DNA of 40,318 nt from Thermoplasmata archaeon (GCA_022750335.1 JAKIVX010000016.1:1-40318), one strand, 5' to 3'; shown: positions 22,521-30,287, counted from the stretch's first letter. Program-made: numbers and translations. Notes: generated from the sequence alone by a model not told the origin.

Positions 22521-22700
22521 CCTTCGCCGACTTCTCGCCGAGAAACAGTGCCATTTGGCAATTCATGGGTAGGGGATTTGAACCAATGACTAACGATCGC
22601 CCGAAATTGATCCCTCAACAACTGTAGCAGGCGAGCCTCAGGGCGGTGCTCGTCAGAACTAGGAACGACACTTCTTCAAAGGACTCGCCGTTTCCGAGGC

Positions 22701-23216
22701 GTGGATCTCGCCGAAGTCGTGATGTGGGTGAGCATTGCGGCGGACTCAGCGCTCGTGGTGTCGGTTTCCCTCCTGGCCCACAATCTGAGAGCGACTCGGG
22801 TGGATGCGAGGAGGACCTTGGCCTTCTCGATGATGGAGCAACTTACCTCGGCCGACTTTGCCGAGCGGCGATGGAAGATGCATCGTTCTGTTGGCGCCGC
22901 TTCCACTTCGAATTGGAAGGAGTTCGACAACAGCCTCGAGGATTTCGAAAGCAGAGCCTTCGCCTACCAGTACGAGCTGATCGGTCAGCTGGTCCTAGCC
23001 GGAACGCTGGACTATAAGCTGGTCTGTGACTTTCTTCAGTACAGCGTCGTCGTCGATTGGAATGCGTTCGAGCCCTTGGACGCTCGCCTTCAGGATCGTA
23101 TCCCCGGTCGTCCCAGCCCTTGGTCTCGGTTCCGGCAATTGGCCCTGCGTATCACCACCGACCTACGGGGGCCTGAGATTCGCGGACGGGCCCCGCCGGA
23201 CGCAACCCAACGCTAG
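22701..23216 (+). CDS. Small membrane-anchored protein, DUF4760-like
   Basis: This 171-residue protein starts (GTG) with one hydrophobic helix, EVVMWVSIAADSALVVSVSLL, followed by a long amphipathic soluble region: ARRTLAFSMMEQLTSADFAERRWKMHRS, then FESRAFAYQYELIGQLVLAGTLDYKLVCDFLQYSVVVDWNAFEPL. One N-terminal helix, a 'RR' turn, an 'ERRW' segment and a helical C-terminus resemble DUF4760-type proteins of unknown function. It is encoded between two att-like repeats and may be cargo of a second small element. No neighbouring gene suggests a job. Confidence 0.65.
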   Translation: MDLAEVVMWVSIAADSALVVSVSLLAHNLRATRVDARRTLAFSMMEQLTSADFAERRWKMHRSVGAASTSNWKEFDNSLEDFESRAFAYQYELIGQLVLAGTLDYKLVCDFLQYSVVVDWNAFEPLDARLQDRIPGRPSPWSRFRQLALRITTDLRGPEIRGRAPPDATQR

Positions 23217-23658
23217 AGCTCGTCGCTGCACGGCGACATGACCGCGGGGGGTCGGGGATACGAATTGATCAATAGTTCCCTCCGCCGACACCTCTCTCCG
23301 GCTGGCCGCGCTGGACCGGTCCCCCAGAAACGGCTGGTCTCCCGACGGTCAACTCGGCGGGGATTTGGGCGATTCCACAAATCCCCCCATCGACATTTGC
23401 CCTGATTTCTCGCCAAGGATGGGCGAAGATGGATCGCTTCGGTGTAGTATGTCAAGCTTCGAGGGGTACGAATGTCGCTTTTGGAGAGTGAAACCTTCCT
23501 AGGGGCCTGAGGGCCGGCCTGTCGGTCGGCCGGCACGGTATTCGGAGGGGACCATCCCTCTCCTTCCAACCGCTTTGAACGGCGGACGAACTGGCGCCGT
23601 TGGCCAGCTTAATGTGTCGGCTCCCTTGCCGGACCGGTTGGGGGAGGCGAACTCCGTC
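23217..23658. other. Intergenic region holding the outer att-like repeat
   Basis: No credible gene was found. The stretch contains the decayed repeat at 23380-23398, its trailer-like flanks, and a purine/pyrimidine-mixed region leading to the propeller gene. An upstream in-frame TTG at 23575 exists but would add 28 residues ahead of the signal peptide. Confidence 0.6.
23380..23398 (+). repeat. att-like repeat copy C (decayed, outermost)
   Basis: AAT, six C, ATCGACATTT matches the tRNA end AAT, six C, TCCGACATTT with two mismatches. The following bases (GATTTCTCGCC..GGAT) match the tRNA trailer (GATTTCTTGCC..GGAT). The preceding bases GGGGATTTG.GCGATTCCA match the sequence further downstream of the intact tRNA. 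Confidence 0.65.
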
Positions 23659-26600
23659 ATGGGGAACGTAGCATACGCACGTGGCTGGGTCCCAATCATG
23701 CTGGTCGTCGGTGCGTGCTTACTCATGGTGGCATCCGGACTGGGCAACGCACTCGGAACGCCCTCCCACCGTTCGTCCCTTTCGCGGATCTCGGCGGAGG
23801 CTGCCGCGGGCCGACCGGAGCTCCGACCGTACGCGTCGAGTACGGCACCCCGCTCGAGCGAACCGGCGCCATCGGTGCCGGCGTCCCGCGGCGTCCATCA
23901 CGGTCCCCCCGGCGATCACGCACCGTTGGCCGCGCCGGTCGTGAACGACACCTTGGTCCTGATCAACAACACGCTCGTGCCCGGGAACTCTCTCGCCGGC
24001 TTCGGTCAGGGCCCCGCGGCGGCCGCGTACGATTCCGCGAAAGGAGAGATCTTCGTGGCTGACGAATACTCGAACAACGTGAGCGTGGTCAACGATACCA
24101 CCGGCGAGGTGGTCGCAACGATCCCTGTCGGTAACGCCCCGGAGGGGATCGCGTATGACAGCGGGACGGGGGAGCTCTTTGTTTCCAACTACGTCACCGA
24201 CAACTTGAGCGTCCTCAACGACACCCGGAACACCGACGTCGCGACGATCCCGTTGACCGGGACTCCGAGCGGAATCGCGTACGACCCGGTGCAACGCACG
24301 ATCTTCGTGGCCGTGGCTTCGTCGGACCAGGTCGAGGTCATTTCGGACTCGAACAACGCGGTCGTAGCCGTCGTCGGGGTGGGCGCGGAACCCGAAGGCG
24401 TGGTCTACGACTACGGCGAGGGTGAGGTCTTCGTGGCCAACCTCGGCAGCAATAATGTCAGCGTTCTCGGAGGCCTCTCTCAGACAGTGCTCAAGACCGT
24501 GCCGGTGGGGAGCCAGCCCGTGGGAATCGCTTACGTGGCCGGGGAGAACGAGATCTACGTGGCGAACTCTGAGTCGGACAATGTCAGCGTGATTTCGGAC
24601 ACGTCGTTCACGGTCGTCGCGAACCCCATGGTCGGGGAAGGGCCGATCGCGGTGGCCTACGACATCAACCGGGGCTATGCCTACGTCGCCAACGTCGATA
24701 GCGATAATGTGAGTGTGATCTACGAGATCGGGAACACCCTTGTCACCAGCATCGCCGTAGGGACCTTCCCGGACGGATTGGTGTACGATGGTGGGGTGGG
24801 TGAGTTGTTCGTCTCGAACGTCGATTCGGACGATCTGAGCGTGATCCCCGACTCCACCGGTACGGTGGTCGCGTCCCTCCCGCTCGATGTCGTTCCTCAA
24901 GCCGTGGCGTACGATGGCGGCCGGGGGGAGTTCTTCGTCGCGGAGTCCGGTAACTATCCCATCTATCAGGGGCTTGTCGCCGTGGTCTCGGCGACGACCC
25001 GCCAGGTGCTCACCACGGTCCCAGTCGGGTCGTACCCGAGCGCTCTGGCGTACGACAGCGCCCGGGGGGAGGTGTTCGTCGCGAATGAGTTTTCGGACAA
25101 TGTCTCCGTTATTTCCGACGCGAACAACACGGTTGTAGCCACGGTCCCGGTGGGGGGTGACCCCGAGGGCGTGGCATACGACCCCGGTCGGTCCGAGGTC
25201 TTCGTCGCGAACGGCGAGTCGAACAACGTGAGCGTGATCTCGGATGCGACGAACACCGTGGTCGGCGGAGTTCCCATCGGGGGCCAACCCGAGGGGCTCG
25301 CCTACGACAGCGCGAAGGGCGAGGTCTTTGTTTCGGACGAGGACTCGGACAACGTGAGCGTGATCTCCGATGCGACCTCCACATTCGTGAGGAACATCAC
25401 GGTGGGGGTCGATCCTGAGGCCCTCGCTTACGATAGTGGCCAGGGCGCGATCTATGTGGCGGACACGGACGGGAACAATGTGAGCGTGATCTCGGACGCG
25501 ACCGATTCGGTCGTCTCGACGATCGGCGTGGGCACAGAGCCGGACGCGGTCGGGTACGAGGCGAACCAGGGGGAGGTCGTGGTCGCCAACTTCGACTCCG
25601 AGAACGTGAGTGTGATCTCGGACGCGACGAACAACGTGACGAACGCGGTGGCGGTCGGAATGTGGCCGGTGGGGGTTGCGTACGACCCCGCTCAGGGAGC
25701 GACCTACGTCGCCAACGAGCTCCAGGGGACCCTTTCCCTCCTCTCGCAACCCGTACCTCCCACGGAGTACGCCGTGACCTTTGGTGAGTCGGGCTTGCCG
25801 ACCGGGATGCCCTGGACGGTCACCTGGGGCGGGGTGATGTACTCCTCCGACACGAGCGAGATCTCGGCTCCGGACCCCAACGGGAGCTACGCGTACACCG
25901 TGGGCGCGGCCGCGGGCTACACGGCCAGCCCGGCCTCCGGCACGGTCGTGATCGACGGAGGGCCCGTCACGCAGGACGTGGTGTTCACCTCCACGTCGGG
26001 TTCCGGCCCGTATTCCGTGACCTTCGCTGATTTCGGACTTCCTTCTGGAACGCAGTGGTCGGTGAATCTCTCGGGGACGTCCGTCACCTCGACGTCGACC
26101 TCGCTGAGTTTCCTGAGGCCCAACGGGACCTTCCCGTACCAGGTGGGGCCGATCTCGGGCTATTCCGCCGACCCCGCCGTGGGAAACGTAACGGTGATCG
26201 GGGCTTCGGTCGAACAGGACGTCTCGTTCTCACCGGTACCGGGACCCGGGCAGTATGTGGTGACGTTCCAAGAATCGGGCCTTCCGAGCGGGACGCCGTG
26301 GGGCGTGAATCTGAGCGGAGGCACCCTTGACTCGTCCTCGAACTCGATCCACTTCACTGAAACCAACGGCTCCCACCCCTTCACCGTCGGCACGGTGCCG
26401 GGATACACCGACGCCCCCAGCACCGGTTCGGTGGTCGTCACCGGCGCCCCGGTCACGGAGGCGGTCGGGTTCCAGATCTCCGTAGCTCCCCCGAACTCCA
26501 CCGGCTCGGCTCCGTCACAGATCGCGGGGCTCCCTGAGGCGGAAGTTTACGCCCTCCTCGGAGGGATCGCCCTGGGCGTGCTGGTGGGCGCGGCCGCGAC

Positions 26601-26694
26601 GTTGCTGGTACGGCGCCGCACGAAGGGTCCTGCGGAAACTCCCCCTCCCTCATCGCCGCCCCCGGGTGGGTCCGGTCCTCCTCCGCCCCCTTAG
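23659..26694 (+). CDS. Surface protein with 14 YVTN-type beta-propeller repeats and three ESGLP modules
   Basis: This 1,011-residue protein has a signal peptide (WVPIMLVVGACLLMVASGLGNA) and a Ser/Pro linker to about residue 110. Fourteen consecutive repeats of about 42 residues follow, each built on 'AYD...GEVFVAN..S.NVSVISD...VV.TI.VG..P', enough for two seven-bladed propellers. Three modules of about 85 residues come next, with 'Y.VTF.ESGLP.GT.W.V.L.G ... NG.Y.Y.VG...GY'. A C-terminal helix (VYALLGGIALGVLVGAAATLLV) and a Pro-rich tail anchor it. It resembles archaeal S-layer-like YVTN proteins, with a role in adhesion or cell-envelope organisation. The same ESGLP modules and anchor occur in the giant thermopsin-like protein at 14-19 kb. 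The ATG at 23659 starts two residues before a good signal peptide; a TTG at 23575 is a less likely alternative. Confidence 0.9.
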   Translation: MGNVAYARGWVPIMLVVGACLLMVASGLGNALGTPSHRSSLSRISAEAAAGRPELRPYASSTAPRSSEPAPSVPASRGVHHGPPGDHAPLAAPVVNDTLVLINNTLVPGNSLAGFGQGPAAAAYDSAKGEIFVADEYSNNVSVVNDTTGEVVATIPVGNAPEGIAYDSGTGELFVSNYVTDNLSVLNDTRNTDVATIPLTGTPSGIAYDPVQRTIFVAVASSDQVEVISDSNNAVVAVVGVGAEPEGVVYDYGEGEVFVANLGSNNVSVLGGLSQTVLKTVPVGSQPVGIAYVAGENEIYVANSESDNVSVISDTSFTVVANPMVGEGPIAVAYDINRGYAYVANVDSDNVSVIYEIGNTLVTSIAVGTFPDGLVYDGGVGELFVSNVDSDDLSVIPDSTGTVVASLPLDVVPQAVAYDGGRGEFFVAESGNYPIYQGLVAVVSATTRQVLTTVPVGSYPSALAYDSARGEVFVANEFSDNVSVISDANNTVVATVPVGGDPEGVAYDPGRSEVFVANGESNNVSVISDATNTVVGGVPIGGQPEGLAYDSAKGEVFVSDEDSDNVSVISDATSTFVRNITVGVDPEALAYDSGQGAIYVADTDGNNVSVISDATDSVVSTIGVGTEPDAVGYEANQGEVVVANFDSENVSVISDATNNVTNAVAVGMWPVGVAYDPAQGATYVANELQGTLSLLSQPVPPTEYAVTFGESGLPTGMPWTVTWGGVMYSSDTSEISAPDPNGSYAYTVGAAAGYTASPASGTVVIDGGPVTQDVVFTSTSGSGPYSVTFADFGLPSGTQWSVNLSGTSVTSTSTSLSFLRPNGTFPYQVGPISGYSADPAVGNVTVIGASVEQDVSFSPVPGPGQYVVTFQESGLPSGTPWGVNLSGGTLDSSSNSIHFTETNGSHPFTVGTVPGYTDAPSTGSVVVTGAPVTEAVGFQISVAPPNSTGSAPSQIAGLPEAEVYALLGGIALGVLVGAAATLLVRRRTKGPAETPPPSSPPPGGSGPPPPP

Positions 26695-26873
26695 ACGGAG
26701 ACTCGGATGGCCGCGCAGGGCCGAACGTGAAAAAGTGAGGGGGACCGATCGCGCAGACTTCTTGAAGGACGCACGTGATCGATGATAGTGACCACGATCC
26801 GCCCTCGGGCCGAGGACCGGGCGGGAGGAACGGGAGCGGCCGAAAGGTCGTCAGCCCGCCATGATTTTCTTCC

Positions 26874-27413
26874 TTAACCCCGAGCCGGACCGTCAATGCC
26901 CCGGGACTGCCCAAGCCAGGGCGGCTGGGGCAGGGGTGTCCCGTCCATTTGGGCGGACAGTCGGTCGAGGAACACCACGACCCCCCGCACGAATATCTCG
27001 GCCGTTGGGCGAGTCAACTTCCGATGGGTCATGACCAGCAATGTACCCCCGTCAGCAGGGCTCAGCTCCCAGCGAACGATGGAAGTCTCTCCCTCGGGCA
27101 GATTGGTTCCGGGTGGCAGGTTCCACTCGTACTCGTACGTTCGGGGTGGACGCCACTCCAACACTCGCCCCGTGGCATGAACCCCGTTTGGGTGTTCCAT
27201 CGTCAGCCGTCCCCCCGGTGAATCCTCGCGCGTAACCCTGACCATGAACCAAAGCTCGATCTTCTTTGGGTCGGTAACAGCCGACCACACCTCCTCGATG
27301 GGGTGACGAAGCAGGCGTCGGAGGACGATGCTCGCCTTCCCGTGGTCCACCTGGAGGATTCCGGGACCTCCCACATCTCCGGGATTCATGCTTGGAGAGG
27401 AGCTGCCAGTCAT
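26874..27413 (-). CDS. SRPBCC (AHSA1-like) domain protein
   Basis: This 179-residue protein has the START/AHSA1 pattern: ASIVLRRLLRHPIEEVWSAVTDPKKIELWF at about 27-56, then GGRLTMEHPNG, RTYEYEWNLP, SIVRWELSPADGGTLLVMTHRKL, and a C-terminal helix (AEIFVRGVVVFLDRLSAQMDG). Such proteins hold hydrophobic ligands in a deep pocket. It overlaps the ArsR gene by four bases (ATGA), so the two form an operon. ArsR-SRPBCC pairs are common in bacteria and archaea; the ligand is unknown. Confidence 0.88.
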   Translation of the reverse strand: MTGSSSPSMNPGDVGGPGILQVDHGKASIVLRRLLRHPIEEVWSAVTDPKKIELWFMVRVTREDSPGGRLTMEHPNGVHATGRVLEWRPPRTYEYEWNLPPGTNLPEGETSIVRWELSPADGGTLLVMTHRKLTRPTAEIFVRGVVVFLDRLSAQMDGTPLPQPPWLGQSRGIDGPARG

Positions 27414-27745
27414 GTCCGCTTCCCCCTAGCCGCCTTCTTCGAACCATCCAGGTAAGCTTCGAGAGAGTCCAGCTCGGTCCCCCAAAAGCCTCGGTATTTG
27501 GAGATCCACGCGTCGACCTCCGCCAACCGCTCGGACCGAAGTGAGTAGTACCGATGCTGGCGGTCTTGGCGCACCTGCACGAGTCCAGCCTCGCGAAGGA
27601 CCCTCAGATGGCGTGACATCCCCGGTTGGCTGATCTGCGGGAAGGCTCTCCCCAGCTCGCCGGCTGCCCGCTCTCTTCGGGTGAGAAGGTCGAGCACTTG
27701 CCGACGGGTGGGGTCCGCCAAGGCCGAGAATACATCTCGCTCCAT
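27410..27745 (-). CDS. ArsR-family winged-helix regulator
   Basis: This 111-residue regulator has a classic winged helix: VFSALADPTRRQVLDLLTRRERAAGELGRAF, then the recognition region SQPGMSRHLRVLREAGLV and the wing RQDRQHRYYSLR. No CxC or other obvious metal-ligand set is visible in the DNA-binding helix, so it is probably not a metal sensor. The ATG at 27745 (MERDVF) is chosen over the ATG at 27763 because a TATA element at about 27774 gives leaderless spacing. It is co-transcribed with the SRPBCC gene, which it likely regulates together with itself. Confidence 0.9.
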   Translation of the reverse strand: MERDVFSALADPTRRQVLDLLTRRERAAGELGRAFPQISQPGMSRHLRVLREAGLVQVRQDRQHRYYSLRSERLAEVDAWISKYRGFWGTELDSLEAYLDGSKKAARGKRT

Positions 27746-27769
27746 GCAGGATCGATGGAGCATAACTAG

Positions 27770-27779
27770 CGTATTAATT
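27770..27779 (-). promoter_or_regulatory. TATA box of the ArsR-SRPBCC operon
   Basis: AATTAATACG on the minus strand is centred about 29 nt before the ATG at 27745 and is the most AT-rich stretch of the gap. Confidence 0.5.
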
Positions 27780-27868
27780 AGACATCTCCCATCTCGCCCG
27801 ATTGCTGGGAATCAAGCCCCATCACCCCTAAGATTCATTGGATCAGGTCCATGATTGCGGGGAGTACG

Positions 27869-27877
27869 GTATATATC
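27869..27877 (+). promoter_or_regulatory. TATA box for the AhpD/CMD-like gene
   Basis: GTATATATC predicts transcription from about 27899. A second candidate, GTTATATTG at about 27884, would start closer to the ATG at 27928. Confidence 0.5.
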
Positions 27878-27927
27878 ATTACAGTTATATTGTCGCGCGC
27901 GAGCGATCGCGTAGGGAGCGAACGCAA

Positions 27928-28446
27928 ATGGCAATATCCAATGTGACGCCCAAAAGCCGTCTGAAGAACCCCGCGATGATCCTTCCTGAGGCCATGGCCC
28001 CGTTGCAGGGACTCGGCCAGTTACTGAGCCAATTGAAAGGCCCACCCGCCCGAGCGCTCTCGTTGGCCATGCTCAGGGTCAGTCAGCTGAACGGTTGCGC
28101 CAACTGCCTCGCCGCCAGTTGTTGGCAATTGAAGCAGCTGGGAGAGACGGACGACCGGCTCCTCGCAGTCTCGGCCTGGAGGGAATCGCCGCAATTCACC
28201 GCTTCGGAACGGGCCGCCCTCGCCCTAGCAGAGGCGGAGACGAGGTTGTCCGACCGATCGGACCCGGTGCCCGATGCCGTTTGGGATGAGGCAGCGCGCC
28301 ATTTCCAGGAACGGGAACTAGCGTTCCTCGTACTCGGAGTCGCGATTCAGAACCTCTACAACAGAATCAATGTCACCACCCGGCAGGCTGCGCCAGAGTG
28401 GGATGCTAACGCGGCCAAGGATTGGGGCGCGAAGAACAAGGGTTGA
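27928..28446 (+). CDS. AhpD/carboxymuconolactone decarboxylase-like protein without the catalytic histidine
   Basis: This 172-residue all-helical protein has the CMD/AhpD core: RALSLAMLRVSQLNGCANC, then LGETDDRLLAVSAWRES, FTASERAALALAEAETRL and FLVLGVAIQNLYNRIN. Family members use C-x-x-C-x-x-x-H for peroxidase/reductase chemistry. Here Cys57 and Cys60 are present, but position 64 is Ser and another Cys follows at 65 (CANCLAASC). A different disulfide chemistry, or relaxed function, is likely. The ATG at 27928 starts a typical N-terminus; an in-frame ATG at 27838 would add 30 atypical residues. It is separated from the ArsR operon by a divergent promoter region and could be controlled by that ArsR. 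Confidence 0.85.
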   Translation: MAISNVTPKSRLKNPAMILPEAMAPLQGLGQLLSQLKGPPARALSLAMLRVSQLNGCANCLAASCWQLKQLGETDDRLLAVSAWRESPQFTASERAALALAEAETRLSDRSDPVPDAVWDEAARHFQERELAFLVLGVAIQNLYNRINVTTRQAAPEWDANAAKDWGAKNKG

Positions 28447-28602
28447 ACCGCGAAGGGCGTCGAGTTTCCGAGAACTGCCCTCCAACGCAAGAGCGGACTG
28501 ACGCCTTTCGCACTCCCCCGGGGGCCAGATGAACCGCGGTCGAGGTCCGATCACGGCCCGGCGGCCCCTCTCTACCCATCATGCGTGGCTGGGAGTCTCC
28601 GA

Positions 28603-29202
28603 TCAGCCTGCCAACGGGAGGAGTGAGGGGAGGGCCGTGAAGAGGATCGTCAGCAGCCCCACCGCGACCAACAATCCCCCTAGGACGACACGAAGTCGTT
28701 CCTCGGGAACGTGGGCCTGAAGGTATCCGGCCCCCCGGGAGGAGATCGCCGTGATCAGGACGAGGGCCGTGGTCGCCGCGGCGAACACGAGGAGCACGTT
28801 CCCCGTCGAGGCCACGAACACGATCGCGAGGATCTGGGTATTGTCCCCCATCTCGAGCAGGAACGCAAGGCTGAGGGCGACGAGGCGGACCTGTCGGGCC
28901 GTATGCGCGACGGCGGGAGTCCCCTCGCCCGGCTCGTGCACCGGGTCCGGAACCCGCAGGATCTCGCGAACGCCGAATGCCATCAGGACCAGTCCCCCGG
29001 CCACCTTCACCCAAAGCAGGTACGGAGCCAGCACCGTCTCGGCCGCGTAGCCGAGGGTCACGGACACGACGGTCGCGGCGCCGAGACCGACGGACGCCCC
29101 GAGGAAGACGTCCCGATACGGGTGACGGGCCGCGAGGGTGATGACCCCGAAATTCGATTTGCCCGGTAGTTGGAGGATCGCGACCACCGCGAAGATGACC
29201 AA
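28603..29202 (-). CDS. GDT1/TMEM165 (UPF0016)-family transporter, divergent
   Basis: This 199-residue protein has six hydrophobic segments in two symmetric halves joined by a hydrophilic loop (VPDPVHEPGEG) at about residue 95. GDT1 proteins export Ca2+ or Mn2+ through two copies of the motif E-x-G-D-K-T. Here the second copy reads LEMGDNTQ (Lys to Asn) and the first is degenerate (LQLPGKSNF, lacking the Glu-Gly-Asp). Metal selectivity or function may therefore differ. A TTG at 29202 is the only ATG/GTG/TTG start between the in-frame upstream stop and the first helix, so the N-terminus is uncertain. Confidence 0.75.
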   Translation of the reverse strand: MVIFAVVAILQLPGKSNFGVITLAARHPYRDVFLGASVGLGAATVVSVTLGYAAETVLAPYLLWVKVAGGLVLMAFGVREILRVPDPVHEPGEGTPAVAHTARQVRLVALSLAFLLEMGDNTQILAIVFVASTGNVLLVFAAATTALVLITAISSRGAGYLQAHVPEERLRVVLGGLLVAVGLLTILFTALPSLLPLAG

Positions 29203-29521
29203 GCCTTCGACCAGCGGATTCGCGGACAGGGTCGTCTCCGAGCCGGCTTAGAACTCGGCAGGGAAGAGGGCTCCGCCGCGGGGGCGAAGGGCTCGGATCA
29301 CCTTCCCCGGGGTTTGGGAGTTTTCATGTTCGAACACGGGGGAACGGTGACCGCCAGCCCGTCAGGTCGGGAGATGGGCTCACGGGTTGGACCGGCCGGT
29401 CCGCCCGGCGTCGGTCTCTTCGGTGGGGGGGAAGAAAAAGATTTTTGGAAATGGTTGCCCGGCGCGCGGAGTGCGCGCCGGGCCGAGGGGTGGCGTGACG
29501 TTCGCTGTTTTTCACCCTCTC
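29203..29521. other. Intergenic region with a terminator hairpin
   Basis: No supported gene was found. It contains the strong hairpin and T-tract at 29430-29482 that would end the secreted-protein gene, and upstream DNA of the GDT1-like gene. Confidence 0.55.
29430..29482 (-). terminator. Hairpin plus T-tract terminator of the secreted-protein gene
   Basis: Arms CCCGGCGCGC and GCGCGCCGGG surround a five-base loop at 29458-29482. Reading on the minus strand, the hairpin is followed by T-rich sequence (AAAAATCTTTTTCTTC). It lies about 40 bases past the stop at 29522. Archaeal termination depends mainly on T-tracts, so the hairpin may serve RNA stability. Confidence 0.6.
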
Positions 29522-30220
29522 CTAAGGGTAGGCGGCAAAGTCGATGTCGAACCCCGCGGGGGACCACGCGCCGGATACGTAGATCCCCGTCGCGGTGCAT
29601 CCCGAACTGAGCAACGTCGCGGCCGATACTCCGCACGGTCCGTCCAGGCTGTGGGTCATTTTGCCCATGAGCGAGTCCACGACGGCGAAGTACTCTGCGA
29701 CACCACCGGGGTCGTAGACCACGAACGATGCGCTGCTGTACTTGGTCCCCGTCCCGGTCCAGTGGGAGTTGTAGCTCGAGGCGTTCAGCTCGCTGCTCGT
29801 CTTGACCTGCGGCGTGGCACCCACCTCTCCCCAGCCGGTCGTCAACGCGGAACTGTCCGTCACGTAGAGGGTGTAGTAGTCTCCGACATATCCGATGTCA
29901 CTGACCGTGATCCGGCTGTTGCAGGGCGTGGAACAGTACACCTCATAAATCGAGAGCCCCCACCCGTGACTCGGCAAGGAGTGGCCCTGCCAGTCCTTGG
30001 CGTGCAGGGTGCAGCCCCAATACGTCGTGTTGTTGTACCACCCCACGGCGTAGTACACGAAGTTCACGCCCCCGCAACCGGGGACCGCTCGTCCGGTGGT
30101 GGTTGCCGCGCTGTGCGAGCTGCCGCCGACGTTGGCGGCCGCCGCGGAATTCGACGCCAACATCAGCAAGCCGATTCCTACGGTCAGGATCGCCAAACCG
30201 ATTCTGCTTCCAGACTTCAT
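29522..30220 (-). CDS. Small secreted Cys-containing protein, family unknown
   Basis: This 232-residue protein has a clear signal peptide (MKSGSRIGLAILTVGIGLLMLASNSAAAA). The mature part is rich in Tyr, Ser, Thr and Gly with six Cys (C.GVNF, WGC, YCSTPC, GPC, SGC), enough for three disulfides. There are several N-x-S/T sequons and no C-terminal anchor, so it is probably released or loosely surface-bound. I do not recognise a family. Transcription has a separate promoter with a palindrome over the start site, and ends in a strong hairpin, so the gene is a single regulated unit. Confidence 0.78.
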   Translation of the reverse strand: MKSGSRIGLAILTVGIGLLMLASNSAAAANVGGSSHSAATTTGRAVPGCGGVNFVYYAVGWYNNTTYWGCTLHAKDWQGHSLPSHGWGLSIYEVYCSTPCNSRITVSDIGYVGDYYTLYVTDSSALTTGWGEVGATPQVKTSSELNASSYNSHWTGTGTKYSSASFVVYDPGGVAEYFAVVDSLMGKMTHSLDGPCGVSAATLLSSGCTATGIYVSGAWSPAGFDIDFAAYP

Positions 30221-30240
30221 TCCCTAGTTTCCCCCATCTC

Positions 30241-30260
30241 TGCCATGCCACGGCATGGCA
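30241..30260. promoter_or_regulatory. Palindromic operator-like site at the predicted transcription start
   Basis: Two perfect 9-base arms, TGCCATGCC and GGCATGGCA, are separated by AC. The predicted start of the secreted-protein transcript (about 30256) falls inside it, where a bound repressor would block initiation. The regulator is not identifiable. Confidence 0.6.
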
Positions 30261-30278
30261 CGGGCCCCAGACTCGCGG

Positions 30279-30287
30279 GTTATATGA
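30279..30287 (-). promoter_or_regulatory. TATA box for the secreted-protein gene
   Basis: TCATATAAC on the minus strand predicts transcription from about 30256 and a leader of about 36 nt before the ATG at 30220. Confidence 0.5.

Larger units (their letters stand above)
19975..23398. mobile_element. Accessory segment bounded by copies of the tRNA-Met 3' end (remnant integrated elements)
   Basis: The last 25 bases of the tRNA plus one more (19975-20000) recur exactly at 22495-22520 and in decayed form at about 20056-20083 and 23380-23398. Such 3'-tRNA repeats are what tyrosine recombinases leave at att sites. The enclosed DNA is visibly lower in GC than its surroundings and carries accessory-type genes: an MBL hydrolase, a SnoaL-like protein, a toxin-antitoxin pair and a small membrane protein. 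No integrase, replication or capsid gene is visible, so these are probably stripped remnants or satellite elements. The exact outer border could be any of the right-hand copies. Confidence 0.65.

Noticed and set aside
23220-23330. A fifth copy of the tRNA 3' end around GGGGATACGAATTGATCAATAG
   Set aside because: A GAAT-like core and a CCGACA-like end are present, but the spacing and stem are too different to claim homology.
23719-25749. Minus-strand open frame opposite the propeller gene
   Set aside because: Its apparent repeats only reflect the propeller codons read backwards; no independent motif is seen.
24000-25760. Regularly spaced DNA repeats resembling a CRISPR-like array
   Set aside because: Period is about 126 bases, repeats are imperfect at the DNA level and encode the in-frame propeller blades; there are no spacers or cas genes.
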